Shown here in pieces: positions 37,608-46,969 of a stretch of DNA of 64,000 nt; the stretch's first letter is position 1; each line of letters opens with the position of its first letter. This stretch comes from Amycolatopsis sp. QT-25 (GTDB lineage: Bacteria; Actinomycetota; Actinomycetes; Mycobacteriales; Pseudonocardiaceae): assembly GCF_029369745.1 (NCBI RefSeq), contig NZ_CP120210.1, forward strand, positions 2,232,001 through 2,296,000, read 5' to 3'. The translations under genes were made by a program, and so were the position numbers. Below the pieces are notes generated by a model, which saw nothing but the letters and a program-made list of their open reading frames with translations, made no database searches and was not told the origin of the DNA.

Positions 37608-38222
37608 TTATGGCCATTGCAGCATCCCCTCGTCATTGACCGCTGGATGTTGTTCCCCGTAGGGAAGTTCGGCTTGGTGGGCGTAGGCCTCGAGTCGTTC
37701 GGCGATCTCGGTGAGCATCTCGGTGACGCTGCCCCAGTGGGTCGGGCTGAAGCCGTCGCCGGGCGCCACTGTCATGATCATGCCGTGGTTGTCGCCGCTG
37801 CGCAGGTCAACGCACAGTGTGGCTCCGGTGGTATCGCGGCAGATAGGGACCAGCGCTGAGCAGAACGGGTTTCCGTCATCGCCTGCTGGGTGTTGATGTA
37901 CCTGGTCAGGGCCACAGCAGGTCGGATCGGTGGCGGTTGACTCGAAAAGCCGCTCGTATTCCTCGCGAGCACGCGTTACTGCGAGGGGTACGAAGGCGTC
38001 CGGCACCAGCTTCCCGGCTCGTTGATCGTGCCGATCGACGATGCCGTCCATGAGTGCCCACCAGGCGACGAGGTCCTCTGGCAGGGGAAGTCCGACTATG
38101 TCCTGCAGGCTGAGGAGATCGTCCGCGGGAGCGGGAGGGCGGATCTCGCGTGCGGTGGCCGGGGCGTGTTCCTGCAGCAAGTCCAGGATCTGCTGCCAGA
38201 GCTGGTTCACCGGTGCGGTCAC
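37608..38222 (-). CDS. SMI1/KNR4 (SUKH) family protein, candidate immunity protein
   Basis: 204 residues from GTG 38222 with GAGGAGAGG upstream. APADDLLSLQDIVGLPLPED LVAWWALMDG is the SUKH core (glycine/tryptophan signature), and VPDAFVPLAV, GNPFCSALVPICRDTTGATL and MIMTVAPGDGFSPTHW follow. SUKH proteins neutralise nuclease toxins. It lies directly downstream of the NucA/NucB toxin-like gene on the same strand, which supports an immunity role. Confidence 0.82.
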   Translation of the reverse strand: MTAPVNQLWQQILDLLQEHAPATAREIRPPAPADDLLSLQDIVGLPLPEDLVAWWALMDGIVDRHDQRAGKLVPDAFVPLAVTRAREEYERLFESTATDPTCCGPDQVHQHPAGDDGNPFCSALVPICRDTTGATLCVDLRSGDNHGMIMTVAPGDGFSPTHWGSVTEMLTEIAERLEAYAHQAELPYGEQHPAVNDEGMLQWP

Positions 38223-38261
38223 GAATACCCATCCTCTCCTCGTTGTACGTCTGATTTCAGC

Positions 38262-38300
38262 GGTGGGGTGCGTCCGGAGTACCTCCGGACGCACCCCACC
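38262..38300. terminator. perfect 18-bp hairpin between nuclease toxin and SUKH gene
   Basis: Arms GGTGGGGTGCGTCCGGAG (38262-38279) and its complement (38283-38300), loop TAC. It sits between the toxin stop (38325) and the SUKH start (38222), so it could end or attenuate toxin transcription before the immunity gene. Confidence 0.75.
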
Positions 38301-38324
38301 TGGTCAGGTATCCACGTGCCGATT

Positions 38325-39809
38325 CTAGGGTGTGATCGGAACCCAGAAGCGTTCTTGGTCGTTCGGGTCCAGTACCTGGTTCCACGGCGGAATCAGGCGA
38401 TCCACGTCGAGGAGTCGGTGGGTTTGGTAGAAGGAGTTCAGGCGATTGCCGGCTTCCGAATTATGCTGTCTGTTCACATAGCGCACGGCGAAGTCGTCCC
38501 GGTACTTGTTCGGGTCGAAGACGCCGCCTGGGTCGCGCCACCCAGCGGCACCCTCGTAGGTGGCGGCGTAAGCGTACTCGTCACAGTCGAAGTCCGGGCC
38601 TTCCTCGGGCAGCGGGGCGGGCATCCCCGGACGGCCACAGGCAGCTCGTGCTGTCGCCCGGTTACGGTCGAGCACGATGTCGTGCCCCTTCGCCCTGGCC
38701 ACGCGGTGCAGCGAGTCGGCATGCAGCGGCGAGCCGCCGAGCAGTCTCTTGCCCGGCTTCGGAGACCAGGAGGCCGCGGGGTTGGCGCGCGACTCGTCGA
38801 CGAACTTGGCGTGACGGGCCACCTTGGGATCGCTCTTCGAGTAGCCGATGCCGGGCACGGCGCGGTCGAAGACGCTGCCCTGCTTGTCCCACGTGTAGTC
38901 GGCGCTGTCGAAGCGCAGCCCGCCCTCGGCACTCTTCTTTGTCGGGTCGCTGTTCGGGCCGGGGAAGTCGAAGTCGTACTCGAAGTGGAATACCCCTTGC
39001 GCGATCTGTTCCCCGTACTGCGGGCTGGGCGCCTGCCCTTCGGAGAAGAGTTCGTAGTGGGCTTTCGGGTCCAGGCCCCATCCGATGAAGCTCTTGTCGT
39101 GCCGCTCAAGTCCAGGATTCGGGTAGCAGGCTCGGGAATCGTCGAGGCCGATATCGCCCCGGTACTCGCCGGCGCATTTGACGGCGATTTCCATCTCGCT
39201 GCGAGGGTCGAGGAAGATCCCGTTGGGCTCGAGAACCTCGGCGGTGAAGCGGAAGTCCGCGAACCGGCGAGTGGCCACCCCGGGGTACGGACCTATCTTC
39301 CCGTACCCGATGATCGTGTTCTGAATGGTCGCCGTGCTGGTGATCCCGGTGGTGACATCATAGTACGAGATCGGGAACAGGAACTTCTGGCAGTACGAGA
39401 ACCTGTTCTTGATCCAGCCGATCGTCCGTGCCGCGTCGTCGTTCGCCCGACACTCCGGGTATTCGATGTACCGGTAAGGGTTCACCGGCTTGGCGCCACG
39501 GTCGAATTCGGCGCTGTCCACGATGTACCCGGGATCCTCGGTCGCCGCCGTTCGCTTGCTCGACCTGTCGACGTCGTCAGTGTCAGGTTTCAAGCCGAGT
39601 GCATCCAGGTCACCGTCTCGCTTGAGCACCTCGGTCACCTTGGCCGGGTTGTTCACTAACACCGGATCGGTGATCATGTAGGTCAGGAGCCTGGATCTCT
39701 CCCCCTGAATCGTACCCGCGGTCTCGGCGTTCGCTGGTACCGAGCCAGCAAGCAACGCCATCACGACTGTCGCAGCTAACACGGGTCGCCGCCATCTGTG
39801 CAGTCTCAT
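38325..39809 (-). CDS. secreted protein with C-terminal NucA/NucB-type deoxyribonuclease domain
   Basis: 494 residues. Signal peptide (RPVLAATVVMALLAGSVPANA). A long middle domain of unknown type follows, then AACGRPGMPAPL...FDCDEYAYAATYEG (D408-C-D-E-Y412), the NucA/NucB active-site motif, and WNQVLDPNDQERFWVPI. Bacillus NucB degrades extracellular DNA. The adjacent SUKH gene makes a toxin role plausible; a secreted nutrient nuclease is the alternative. Confidence 0.82.
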   Translation of the reverse strand: MRLHRWRRPVLAATVVMALLAGSVPANAETAGTIQGERSRLLTYMITDPVLVNNPAKVTEVLKRDGDLDALGLKPDTDDVDRSSKRTAATEDPGYIVDSAEFDRGAKPVNPYRYIEYPECRANDDAARTIGWIKNRFSYCQKFLFPISYYDVTTGITSTATIQNTIIGYGKIGPYPGVATRRFADFRFTAEVLEPNGIFLDPRSEMEIAVKCAGEYRGDIGLDDSRACYPNPGLERHDKSFIGWGLDPKAHYELFSEGQAPSPQYGEQIAQGVFHFEYDFDFPGPNSDPTKKSAEGGLRFDSADYTWDKQGSVFDRAVPGIGYSKSDPKVARHAKFVDESRANPAASWSPKPGKRLLGGSPLHADSLHRVARAKGHDIVLDRNRATARAACGRPGMPAPLPEEGPDFDCDEYAYAATYEGAAGWRDPGGVFDPNKYRDDFAVRYVNRQHNSEAGNRLNSFYQTHRLLDVDRLIPPWNQVLDPNDQERFWVPITP

Positions 39810-40847
39810 ATAACTCCGCTCATGTCAGTTCATAATTACAAAATTCAACGGTGGGTGGCGTCCGCCTAATCGCGTCATGCCGAAACATCGCGCGTCACAT
39901 CGCTTATGACACGCGCGATAAAAGTTCGACCTCAGATTCCGCGACGACGAAGCGACCTGCCGAACATGCAACACGTCGGCCTCGACAGTCAACGGTTAAA
40001 GAAATACCAATGATGATCCATCAGAGCATGATCCACTAGAGCGAATTTCGTTCGCTTCAATGCGCATACTACGGCGACCCTCAGTACGCCCCGTGCTTCG
40101 AAGTAAACCTAAGCAGTCGCCCCAGAACCCCAGAATTAGTTGCTACGCGGACCATAATTAAGTGACAACTGCCCTTACAGTGCAACCACCCGAAAGAGAC
40201 GACGTGGACAATGCTTCACCCAGTTCCCCCTAGGTCAAGAACCAACACGACCTGTCTACCAACCAGAAAGTCACGCTGTCAAGCGCCGAAACCCAGCATA
40301 GATAAAGATCTCCGCCTCGCTGCGGATTCCTTTGTTCCAGAACCGACAAGAAACGAATAGCGACCCTGGTCGGCAAGGTCATTACCCTGGGTGCGTGGCC
40401 AGATTGAGTTACACCCTATCCCGACGGCGTACCACCGAGCGGTTGTCGGAACGCATGCCCTCACGTATCCGCTGACAGGGGTTTCCGACGCTGCATGATC
40501 AGCGGCGCTACGGCACTGATAACCAGGGGCCTCGCGTCGATCGATGTGCAACCCGAAAGAGTCGCCCCTTTGCCACGGAAAAATCGTCCCCCGCTGTGCA
40601 CCCCGGTGGAGCCTGTCCGGGGGCACTCGCAGGATGCACATTGCGCCTGACCTGGGCATTGCTGCTGCGAAGCAGCGCCGCCGATGGCGGCTATCGAGTC
40701 CAGATCCGCAGGTAGCGGAGCGGTGATCGTAGCTTGGTCGTTCCTGTAGTGGACTTTGATCGTGAGCTGCGTCAGATCGAGCAGGCGGTGCAGTAGGTCT
40801 GCTGGGGCGCGGCGCAGGTTGGCCTTCAGGTACGGCAGAGCAGCTAG
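39810..40847. other. about 1 kb without a supported gene, lower GC
   Basis: From 39830 to 40400 the sequence is visibly AT-richer than the rest of the window and no reading frame has normal codon bias. A minus-strand frame (40279-41160) is open but its first part is the shadow of the broken cupin regulator and the rest reads as noise. Confidence 0.45.
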
Positions 40848-40885
40848 CAGGTTCCCGCGGCGGTGGCCATCGCCGCGGGAACCTG
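40848..40885. terminator. perfect 15-bp hairpin
   Basis: CAGGTTCCCGCGGCG (40848-40862), loop GTGGCCAT, CGCCGCGGGAACCTG (40871-40885). It lies just past the end of the broken XRE-cupin gene. Confidence 0.6.
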
Positions 40886-40940
40886 CCCTGGGACGTCATG
40901 CAGATCACCAAGGACCGGTGCAGCCCATTCTGTTGCGTGA

Positions 40941-41590
40941 TCAACGACTTTGCACACTCACGAGGTGGGCGAAGTCCTCCGGGCGTACTTTGAGCTGGAT
41001 CCGTTCCCCGGAGGTGCTGAGCACGCTGAGGAACTCGACGACCTTCGGCTCGGCGTTGCCGAACCAGTGCGGCACGCGGGTGTCGAACTCGACCGCTTCC
41101 CCGCCTGCCAGCGTGAAATCGCGGGCGGCCGAGCACCACGCGCAGGCGGCCGCTGAGCACGTAGAGTCAGTGGTACCCCTGGTGCGAACGGGGAGCCGGG
41201 GTCGCCCCCCACCGGCCCGGCCGGGAGCAGGGACTTGAACGCCCGCAGCTCCGCCTGGCCGGTGGTCAGCGGGATGGCCGTCATCCCGTGCCGGGTGATC
41301 GGGTGGGGACGCAGGCGTGGATCCCCGGTGAGCGGCGGGTCGACCAGGTCGTCGAGCGCCACGCGGTACGCCCTGGCCAGCGGGAGCAGCAACGCCAGCG
41401 TCGGCGTCCGCACTCCGGATTCCAGGCGGGACAACGTGCTCACCGAAATCCCCGTCCGCTCGGCCGCCGCGGCGAGCGTGTCCCCCTCGCGTTTGCGCAA
41501 TGCCCGCAACCGCGGGCCGATCGCCGCCAGCACCGGCCCGAACTCATCGATCATGGTTCGAATCGCAGTTTTCGGGGCCTGCTTTGTCAA
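40941..41590 (-). pseudogene. XRE-cupin transcriptional regulator, multiply disrupted
   Basis: IGPRLRALRKREGDTLAAAA ERTGISVSTLSRLESG is an intact HTH. The cupin half is broken: FKSLLPAGPVGG is followed off-frame by HQGYH-stop-LYVLSGRLRVVLG, then in another frame by FTLAGGEAVEFDTRVPHWFG and VVEFLSVLSTSGERIQLKVR. The TGA likely replaces a Trp codon. At least two frameshifts plus one nonsense change. Confidence 0.75.
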
Positions 41591-42731
41591 GCACCTTCAA
41601 CCACACTCAACTCGACAGCGGCGGATAAGGCGGTGGTGGCGGCCCTGGCGAGGCGGCGTACGAGCGGGTCATCGTCGCCGCGTCGTTGGCCGGGTTGGGA
41701 TCGGCTGGTGTGCTCACGGTTCTGGTCGCCGTCGCGCTGCGGGAACGCGGTACGCCGTAGGAGCAGCAGGCTCGGGGTTACCCGGAGCGCTGGATGCAGG
41801 TCTTCGGGCCGGCTGTCAGCTGGTGTTGCGGGAACAAGTCCAGTCGGGCAGCTTGAGCGCATTTCGAGCAGCCAGGACGGTGCCGGCAATCCATTGACAC
41901 GTTTCCATTTCCTCGCTGTGTATTCGGCTGCGGTCAAACCGTCAACGAACATCTCGTCGACATGTTCGAGAGCCGGGTATGGGGCTGTGCGCGCTGGTGC
42001 TGGCGACACCGGCACGGGCTCCGTGGGCGAGGACACCGACCAGGTCTTCCTCGAAGAGACGCCGTGCCATGGTCCACGCTGTGTCGGTGGTGATGGGTCG
42101 GTCCAAAGGTGGCTACCACGATCACCACAGTCATTGCGACCGGGTCTGTCAGCGGGAGGTCGTTTGGTTCGGCCGCAACCGCATCGGACCAGGCGTGCGA
42201 GACGTGCGTGTGCGCCATGAGCATCCCTTTTGGATTCCGCGCTTCTCGACGGCAGCTCGTGTGGAATCCTGGACAGCGCGTGCCGTGACCATGGGTTAGT
42301 CACCGGAACTATCGCCGTCGAGGGCGCGCACGCTACACATCGCCTCTGGAATGGCGATTCGGTAACTGAAGTCGTGTATGCCTAGACTGCTGGGCCAGCA
42401 GGGCTGTGGCGTCGCCGAGTTCGCCCAGGCGTCACGGGCAGCGCCGACACGGAGTCAAGCCCGGGACGATATCGCTGGTCCCACCCGGAGGACGGTGCCG
42501 GCCGACCCGCCGGCGAACTGATCAAAAGTCATCGCGGACTGGGCGAGCACGCACGCCGACGCGATCACCGAGGCCCGCGCGAACTTCGACGGATAGCTCG
42601 TCGTCGAGCCTTCACTCTGGCGAGCGCGAGCAAGTTTGCCATCCTGCTCCCACGGTCTCCTGAGCGGTCCACAAGCGTGATCACGATCAGCTCGGTCGTC
42701 CACACTCCTGACGCCGGTCACCTTGATCCCT
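41591..42731. other. about 1.1 kb without a supported gene
   Basis: Frames are open on both strands but none has recognisable motifs. A minus-strand stretch near 42030-42230 (TDTAWTMARRLFEEDLVGVL) looks protein-like and is split over frames, so it is probably another decayed gene. Confidence 0.35.
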
Positions 42732-43350
42732 TCACCGGTCGCGACTGGGCTGATCATCACCGCGACCTGCCTGCTCGCCGTCCCCGCCCCCCTCGGCCTG
42801 AACAAGGCCCTGCCCGCCGGCCGGGGCAGGGGCGGTGAACCCGCCGAGCAGGCGGAGCGCAGCGTGTGAGGACGATCCGGGTTCGGTGGTGGTCAGGAAC
42901 AGTTGCTGCCCGTCGTCTTCCGGTAGGTCCATGACCTCGTGCCGGAGTGTCAGTTCCCCGACGAGGGGGTGGCGGTAGCGCACGGTAGAGAACGCGCACT
43001 GGTGGACCGGGTGCGCCGTCCACAGCGCGGCGAACTCGGGGCTTTCCATGGTCAGCTCGCCGATCAGCGCGGCCAGCCGGGTATCCCTTGGGTGCCGGCC
43101 CGCGGTCAGGCGCAGGCAAGCCACCGACGTGCGCGCCCGGCTCTCCCAGTCCGCGTACAGCTCACGCGTGTGCGGGTCCAGGAAGAGCAGCCGCTGCAGG
43201 TTCGGGCGGTCGGCGGGGCGCAGCGGGGCGTCGGCGTCGAGGTGGCCCGCGAGCAGCGCGTGCGCGAGGGGGTTCCACGCGAGCACGTCGGCGTACCTGC
43301 CGACGACGTACGCCGGCACGTCGCCGATCGAGTCGACCACCGCGCGCAGG
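42732..43350 (-). pseudogene. MmyB-type regulator, ligand-binding domain only
   Basis: VPAYVVGRYADVLAWNPLAH, PNLQRLLFLDPHTRELYADW and RHPLVGELTLRHEVMDLPED are the MmyB sensor domain, close to the intact copy at 18084-19007. The N-terminal HTH is missing; upstream DNA is unrelated. Confidence 0.75.
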
Positions 43351-43638
43351 TCTATGCGATCTATGACACGCCATGCTGACAACGCAACTCAAGGACATCC
43401 CTGGTCAGCCCATCGCAACAGGCCCTAATGGCCCCGAACTCGACCGGCACCATCACCGAAGGTGCCCCCCCTGGCGTTTCGTGGCTGAACTGACCGAAGA
43501 CCATCCAGTCCTCTGGGACGTCCTACGCCACGGCAGTTCCGGCCACCCCCCACTACGACGACCAAACCCCCACCCACACCAATGGCCACCTGTACCGCGT
43601 ACACCTCCATAACGCCCAATAACGTGGAAAACGCATTC

Positions 43639-43908
43639 CTACACACAGCACACCAGACCGCCACTGGCCCGTTCCGTGAGGTTGACCCTGGACTGTTCGA
43701 ATGCCAAGCAGATCACCTGGGGGAGCACGCGGGCGAAGGCGTGCACGCTCCTGGTCTTGCTGAGCTGCTGGCGCAGCTGGACATACGACGTGCTCGTCAG
43801 CGTGTCGAGGTCGTTAAGCATCGCCGTCAATTGATGCATCGCGACCGGATCGAGCTTCTGCCCCTGCCGACCACGTTGTTGCAGCGCATACAGCAGTTCC
43901 CACCGCAC
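43639..43908 (-). pseudogene. helical fragment, possibly Tn554-type recombinase
   Basis: MRWELLYALQQRGRQGQKLD, then PVAMHQLTAMLNDLDTLTST and HAFARVLPQVICLAFEQSR. Similar phrases occur in actinobacterial site-specific integrases, but no catalytic R-H-R-Y is visible. Weak assignment. Confidence 0.3.
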
Positions 43909-44051
43909 GGTCGGCGATGACGCTGGTGTTCTGCTTGGCCAGCAGGACCGGGCCGACCGCAGCGATCCCGTCGCCCGTGATCAGCACATCGGCGATACCG
44001 TCGAAGCCAGCTGCCGGATCGATCACTCGACCGTCGCGCAGGATTGTCATT
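43908..44051 (-). pseudogene. amidohydrolase/dihydroorotase-like N-terminal fragment
   Basis: From ATG 44051: MTILRDGRVIDPAAGFDGIA then DVLITGDGIAAVGP. This is the usual N-terminal strand set of D-hydantoinase/dihydroorotase relatives. Homology stops at about 43910; the metal-binding HxH is missing. Confidence 0.55.
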
Positions 44052-44067
44052 GCCACAGTGACGACGT

Positions 44068-44564
44068 TATCCGCGCGAGCGGGCCGGATCCAGGCTCGCG
44101 GGCGACCCGTCTCTGTGCTGATCGGCCTCGGTGAGGTTGTGGCGGAACAGGGTGGACCGTCCGGCTTGGTTGACGTAGCCCCGGCGCCGGAAGAACGCGT
44201 GCGCGTCATCGCGCCGGTCGGCGCTGGTAAGCTCCAGCCGGATGCAACCCGTGCCGGGCGGCGAACGATTCGGCCGCGGTCATCAGATGGTCACCGATGC
44301 CGCGGCGGCGGGCCTGCTCGTCGACGACCAGCGCCACGATCCGACCTGTGTTGCCAGTGCGCTCGAAGAACGGGAACACGTGCACGGCGACCTGACCAGC
44401 AACTTGCCATCGGCCTCGGCGACATAGGCGGCGCTGGTCGGTAGTTCCGTCCAGGTCTGGATGCGCCACCGAGTCACCGTGACGTCATCCTGCGGGTAGC
44501 CCAGCTGGTGCAGCAGCCCGTTGACGGCCGCGGCGTCGGTGGGGCGTACCGGTCGGATCTGCAT
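44068..44564 (-). pseudogene. GNAT acetyltransferase with two frameshifts
   Basis: MQIRPVRPTDAAAVNGLLHQ to YVAEADGKLL; a base lost near 44395; GQVAVHVFPFFERTGNTGRI, VDEQARRRGIGDHLMTAAES; a base gained near 44245; RLELTSADRRDDAHAFFRRR GYVNQAG. Corrected, it is a normal GNAT of about 160 residues. Confidence 0.8.
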
Positions 44565-44585
44565 CAGCTCCCCCCAGGGAGTTCG

Positions 44586-45194
44586 CTATTCGATCGGGAA
44601 ATCGAAATACGTGTCGGGATAGGGCTCGTCCTGCAACGTGTAGTGCCGCCATTCGCAGTCGTAGGCGATGAAGCGGCTGGTCTCCATGATGTCGCGCAGG
44701 CGCTGCCGGTTCTGGGTTCCTCCGTCGTGATACCCGCGGCGCCGTGATGGGAAATCTCGTCCATCACGGCGTGGTCACCGCCTATGGCGGCGAGCTCACC
44801 GCTAGCCAGGTGATAGATCGTCAGGTCAACGGTGCTGCCCCGGGTGTGGCCGGATTTGGTGGCCACATGGCCCTTTTCGAACATCACGGAGCGGTCGATG
44901 TTCAGGTAGTGTCGTTGCTTCTTGCGACCGTCCTCCGGCTCCTGCGCCCAGCGGACGAAATTGTCCACCGCGCGCTGCGGCCGGTAACCGTCCCACAGCA
45001 GCAGTCCGAAACCGAGCTCGACAGCGTGTTCCTGCGCCTTGTTCAGGGCCGCGCACAGCGCTTTCGTGCCGACAATCCGGTTGGCCGACCACATAGCCGT
45101 CCACCGGCTTGCCGGTGGACGGCTATGTGGCGTACTGAGCGTCCCAGCGAATTCCCGTGACCAGCTCGTCAACGAAGGTGAAATTCTCGTGCAT
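44586..45194 (-). pseudogene. vanX: D-Ala-D-Ala dipeptidase VanX, broken
   Basis: Starts MHENFTFVDELVTGIRWDAQ YAT two bases after the vanA stop, then is interrupted by a palindrome (45089-45130). It resumes in another frame as ANRIVGTKALCAALNKAQEH, ELGFGLLLWDGYRPQRAVDN, with the zinc motif SGHTRGSTVDL intact, and shifts again near 44718 to NRQRLRDIMETSRFIAYDCE WRHYTLQDEPYPDTYFDFPI. VanX removes D-Ala-D-Ala so only D-Ala-D-Lac enters the wall; this copy cannot work. Confidence 0.88.
45089..45130. repeat. perfect palindrome replacing part of vanX
   Basis: Arms CCACATAGCCGTCCACCGG (45089-45107) and CCGGTGGACGGCTATGTGG (45112-45130), loop CTTG. One arm encodes the native K-P-V-D-G-Y-V of VanX; the other is its inverted copy, put where the W-D-N-F-T-G segment should be. 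Confidence 0.85.
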
Positions 45195-45196
45195 GG

Positions 45197-46231
45197 TCAC
45201 TTTTCGGCCAGCGCCAACGACACCAGCCGATCGATCACCTCGGTCAGCGAGAAGCCAGCGGCCTTCATCATCCGCGGGTAACGGCTGTAGGAGGTCAAAC
45301 CCGGCAGGGTGTTCACCTCGTTGAGCACTACACTGCCGTCTTCCTTGACGAACAGGTCCACCCGAGCCAGACCGCGGCAGCCCAGCGCGCGGTAAATGGC
45401 CTTCGCGGTTTCCTTCACTAGATCGCGCGACTCGTCGGAGATATCAGCGGGGCAAATGAACGATGAGTTCTCGGAGCCGGTTTCCGGCGAGGCTTCCTGG
45501 TGAATCTTGAAGAATCCGTGCGTGAGCGCCACCCGGTCCAGCTCGCCGATCAGCAACTCCGAACCATTACCCAGGATGGAGCTACCGACCTCGCTGCCGA
45601 CCACTGCTTCCTCGATCAGCACCTTCGCGTCGTATTCCCGGGCAGCGGTCAGCGCTGCGGACAGTTCTTCCTTGCTGGACACCTTGCTGACCCCGAAGGC
45701 GGAACCGGACCGGGCCGGCTTCACAAAAACGGGGTAGTTGAGCTGGTCGGGGTCGACATCCGCGTCGGAGTTGACGATCCAGAATTTCGGGGTGGCGATT
45801 CCGGCGTTGCTGACCACGGTGTAGGTCAGCGATTTGTCCATACACACTGCGGAACTCGGGATATCGCAGCCGACATAGGGGATGCCAGAAAGTTCCAGCA
45901 GGCCTTGCATCGCGCCGTCTTCACCGAACTTGCCATGCAGCACGGGCAGCACGACATCCAGGCCGATCGAGTCGTACTTACCCTCGTCCAGCACCAGCAA
46001 GCCGCGGGTGCTCCGGTCCGGCGACACCACGACCGGGCGGCAGTCGCCGCTTTCCCAGTCCCCATCCGGGCCGTCGCAGAGCTTCCACGCGCCGTCGCGG
46101 GTGATGCCGATCCAGAACGGTTCGTACTTGGCCGTATCGAGGCTCTTGGCCACCTCACGCGCCGACTTGACGGAGACGAGGTGCTCCTCGCCCGAACCGC
46201 CGAACAAGATGCCGAGCTTCAACCTAGCCAT
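45197..46231 (-). CDS. vanA: D-alanine-D-lactate ligase, VanA type
   Basis: 344 residues from ATG 46231 with GGGAGG four bases upstream. The ATP-grasp fold shows VLPVLHGKFGEDGAMQGLLE, YPVFVKPARSGSAFGVSKV, LIEEAVVGSEVGSSILGNG and VVLNEVNTLPGLTSYSRYP. GFFKIHQE has His244, the VanA residue that selects D-lactate where Ddl enzymes have Tyr. It confers glycopeptide tolerance only with VanH and VanX. Here vanX is broken and no vanH precedes it. Confidence 0.95.
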   Translation of the reverse strand: MARLKLGILFGGSGEEHLVSVKSAREVAKSLDTAKYEPFWIGITRDGAWKLCDGPDGDWESGDCRPVVVSPDRSTRGLLVLDEGKYDSIGLDVVLPVLHGKFGEDGAMQGLLELSGIPYVGCDIPSSAVCMDKSLTYTVVSNAGIATPKFWIVNSDADVDPDQLNYPVFVKPARSGSAFGVSKVSSKEELSAALTAAREYDAKVLIEEAVVGSEVGSSILGNGSELLIGELDRVALTHGFFKIHQEASPETGSENSSFICPADISDESRDLVKETAKAIYRALGCRGLARVDLFVKEDGSVVLNEVNTLPGLTSYSRYPRMMKAAGFSLTEVIDRLVSLALAEK

Positions 46232-46392
46232 GATGCCTCCCATTTTCGAAATTCAGGCAGTTAAGGAGCTTGTTTTCCACAATATCCTGCAGCGCGTGAT
46301 CGGTGGTCAGCTGGGGTGCAGGCGGGCCAGTGCGGTGGTTATCAAGCCGGTCCAGGGCCAGTGTGCGGCGACGGCCTGATGATGGAGGGCTG

Positions 46393-46583
46393 GTGGATCA
46401 CGAAGTGAAGATCGGATACAGCTTCTGGGGCTTCCTTGTCTCCGGAATCCTCGACACCCCGACGGCGGACGCAGCCATCGCCGCACGCTGGTCGACGGCC
46501 TGCGCTCCCGCGAGCACCAGCTGTTTTTCCTGCAACCTGACCGCGACCACGCCAAGGTCGGACTGGGCCTCTCCGCGCATTAA
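46393..46583 (+). pseudogene. N-terminal fragment of a hypothetical/glycosyltransferase-like gene
   Basis: VKIGYSFWGFLVSGILDTP, then one base off DGGRSHRRTLVDGLRSREHQ LFFLQPDRD. I recall similar N-termini in actinomycete glycosyltransferase-like proteins. It ends abruptly at TAA 46581. Confidence 0.35.
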
Positions 46584-46969
46584 ACCTGAGACATCGGCCC
46601 GCCCGATGTCGACGCAATATTCCTGGAGTGGCGGTGGCCGATAACCGGCCGCAACGCCACCTGGTGTGGCGCTGCCGGGCACACCTGTGATTTGCATCGT
46701 CAGCTGGAGCTGCTCGACAACTACACCGACCGACGCAGAGCCTTGGGCGTTGGGGCGGAGCGCTCCAGAATCTTGACGTGTTGGTCCGATCGGAATGGCG
46801 CGGATCGTCCACCGCCACCGAGCGGCTGTCCACAGGTTGATCATGGTCATCCACGCCAGTGCGTCGGTGATCCGTTGGCTTGAATCGAATGCGGCAGATT
46901 CGGCCGCCCGCGGGTAGCGGGCGGCCGCCATGCTCGACGCAGCGCGGATCCTGCTGGCGTGAATGTGCT
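46584..46969. other. no supported gene
   Basis: Short open frames only; nothing with coding bias or motifs. It separates vanA remnants from the ABC-3C operon. Confidence 0.4.

Noticed and set aside
40279..41160. 293-codon minus frame across the low-GC block
   Set aside because: Its first part is an off-frame piece of the broken cupin regulator and the rest has no codon bias.
41587..42303. 238-codon minus frame
   Set aside because: Pro/Arg/Ser-rich without motifs; overlapping frames look equally good, so probably decayed DNA.
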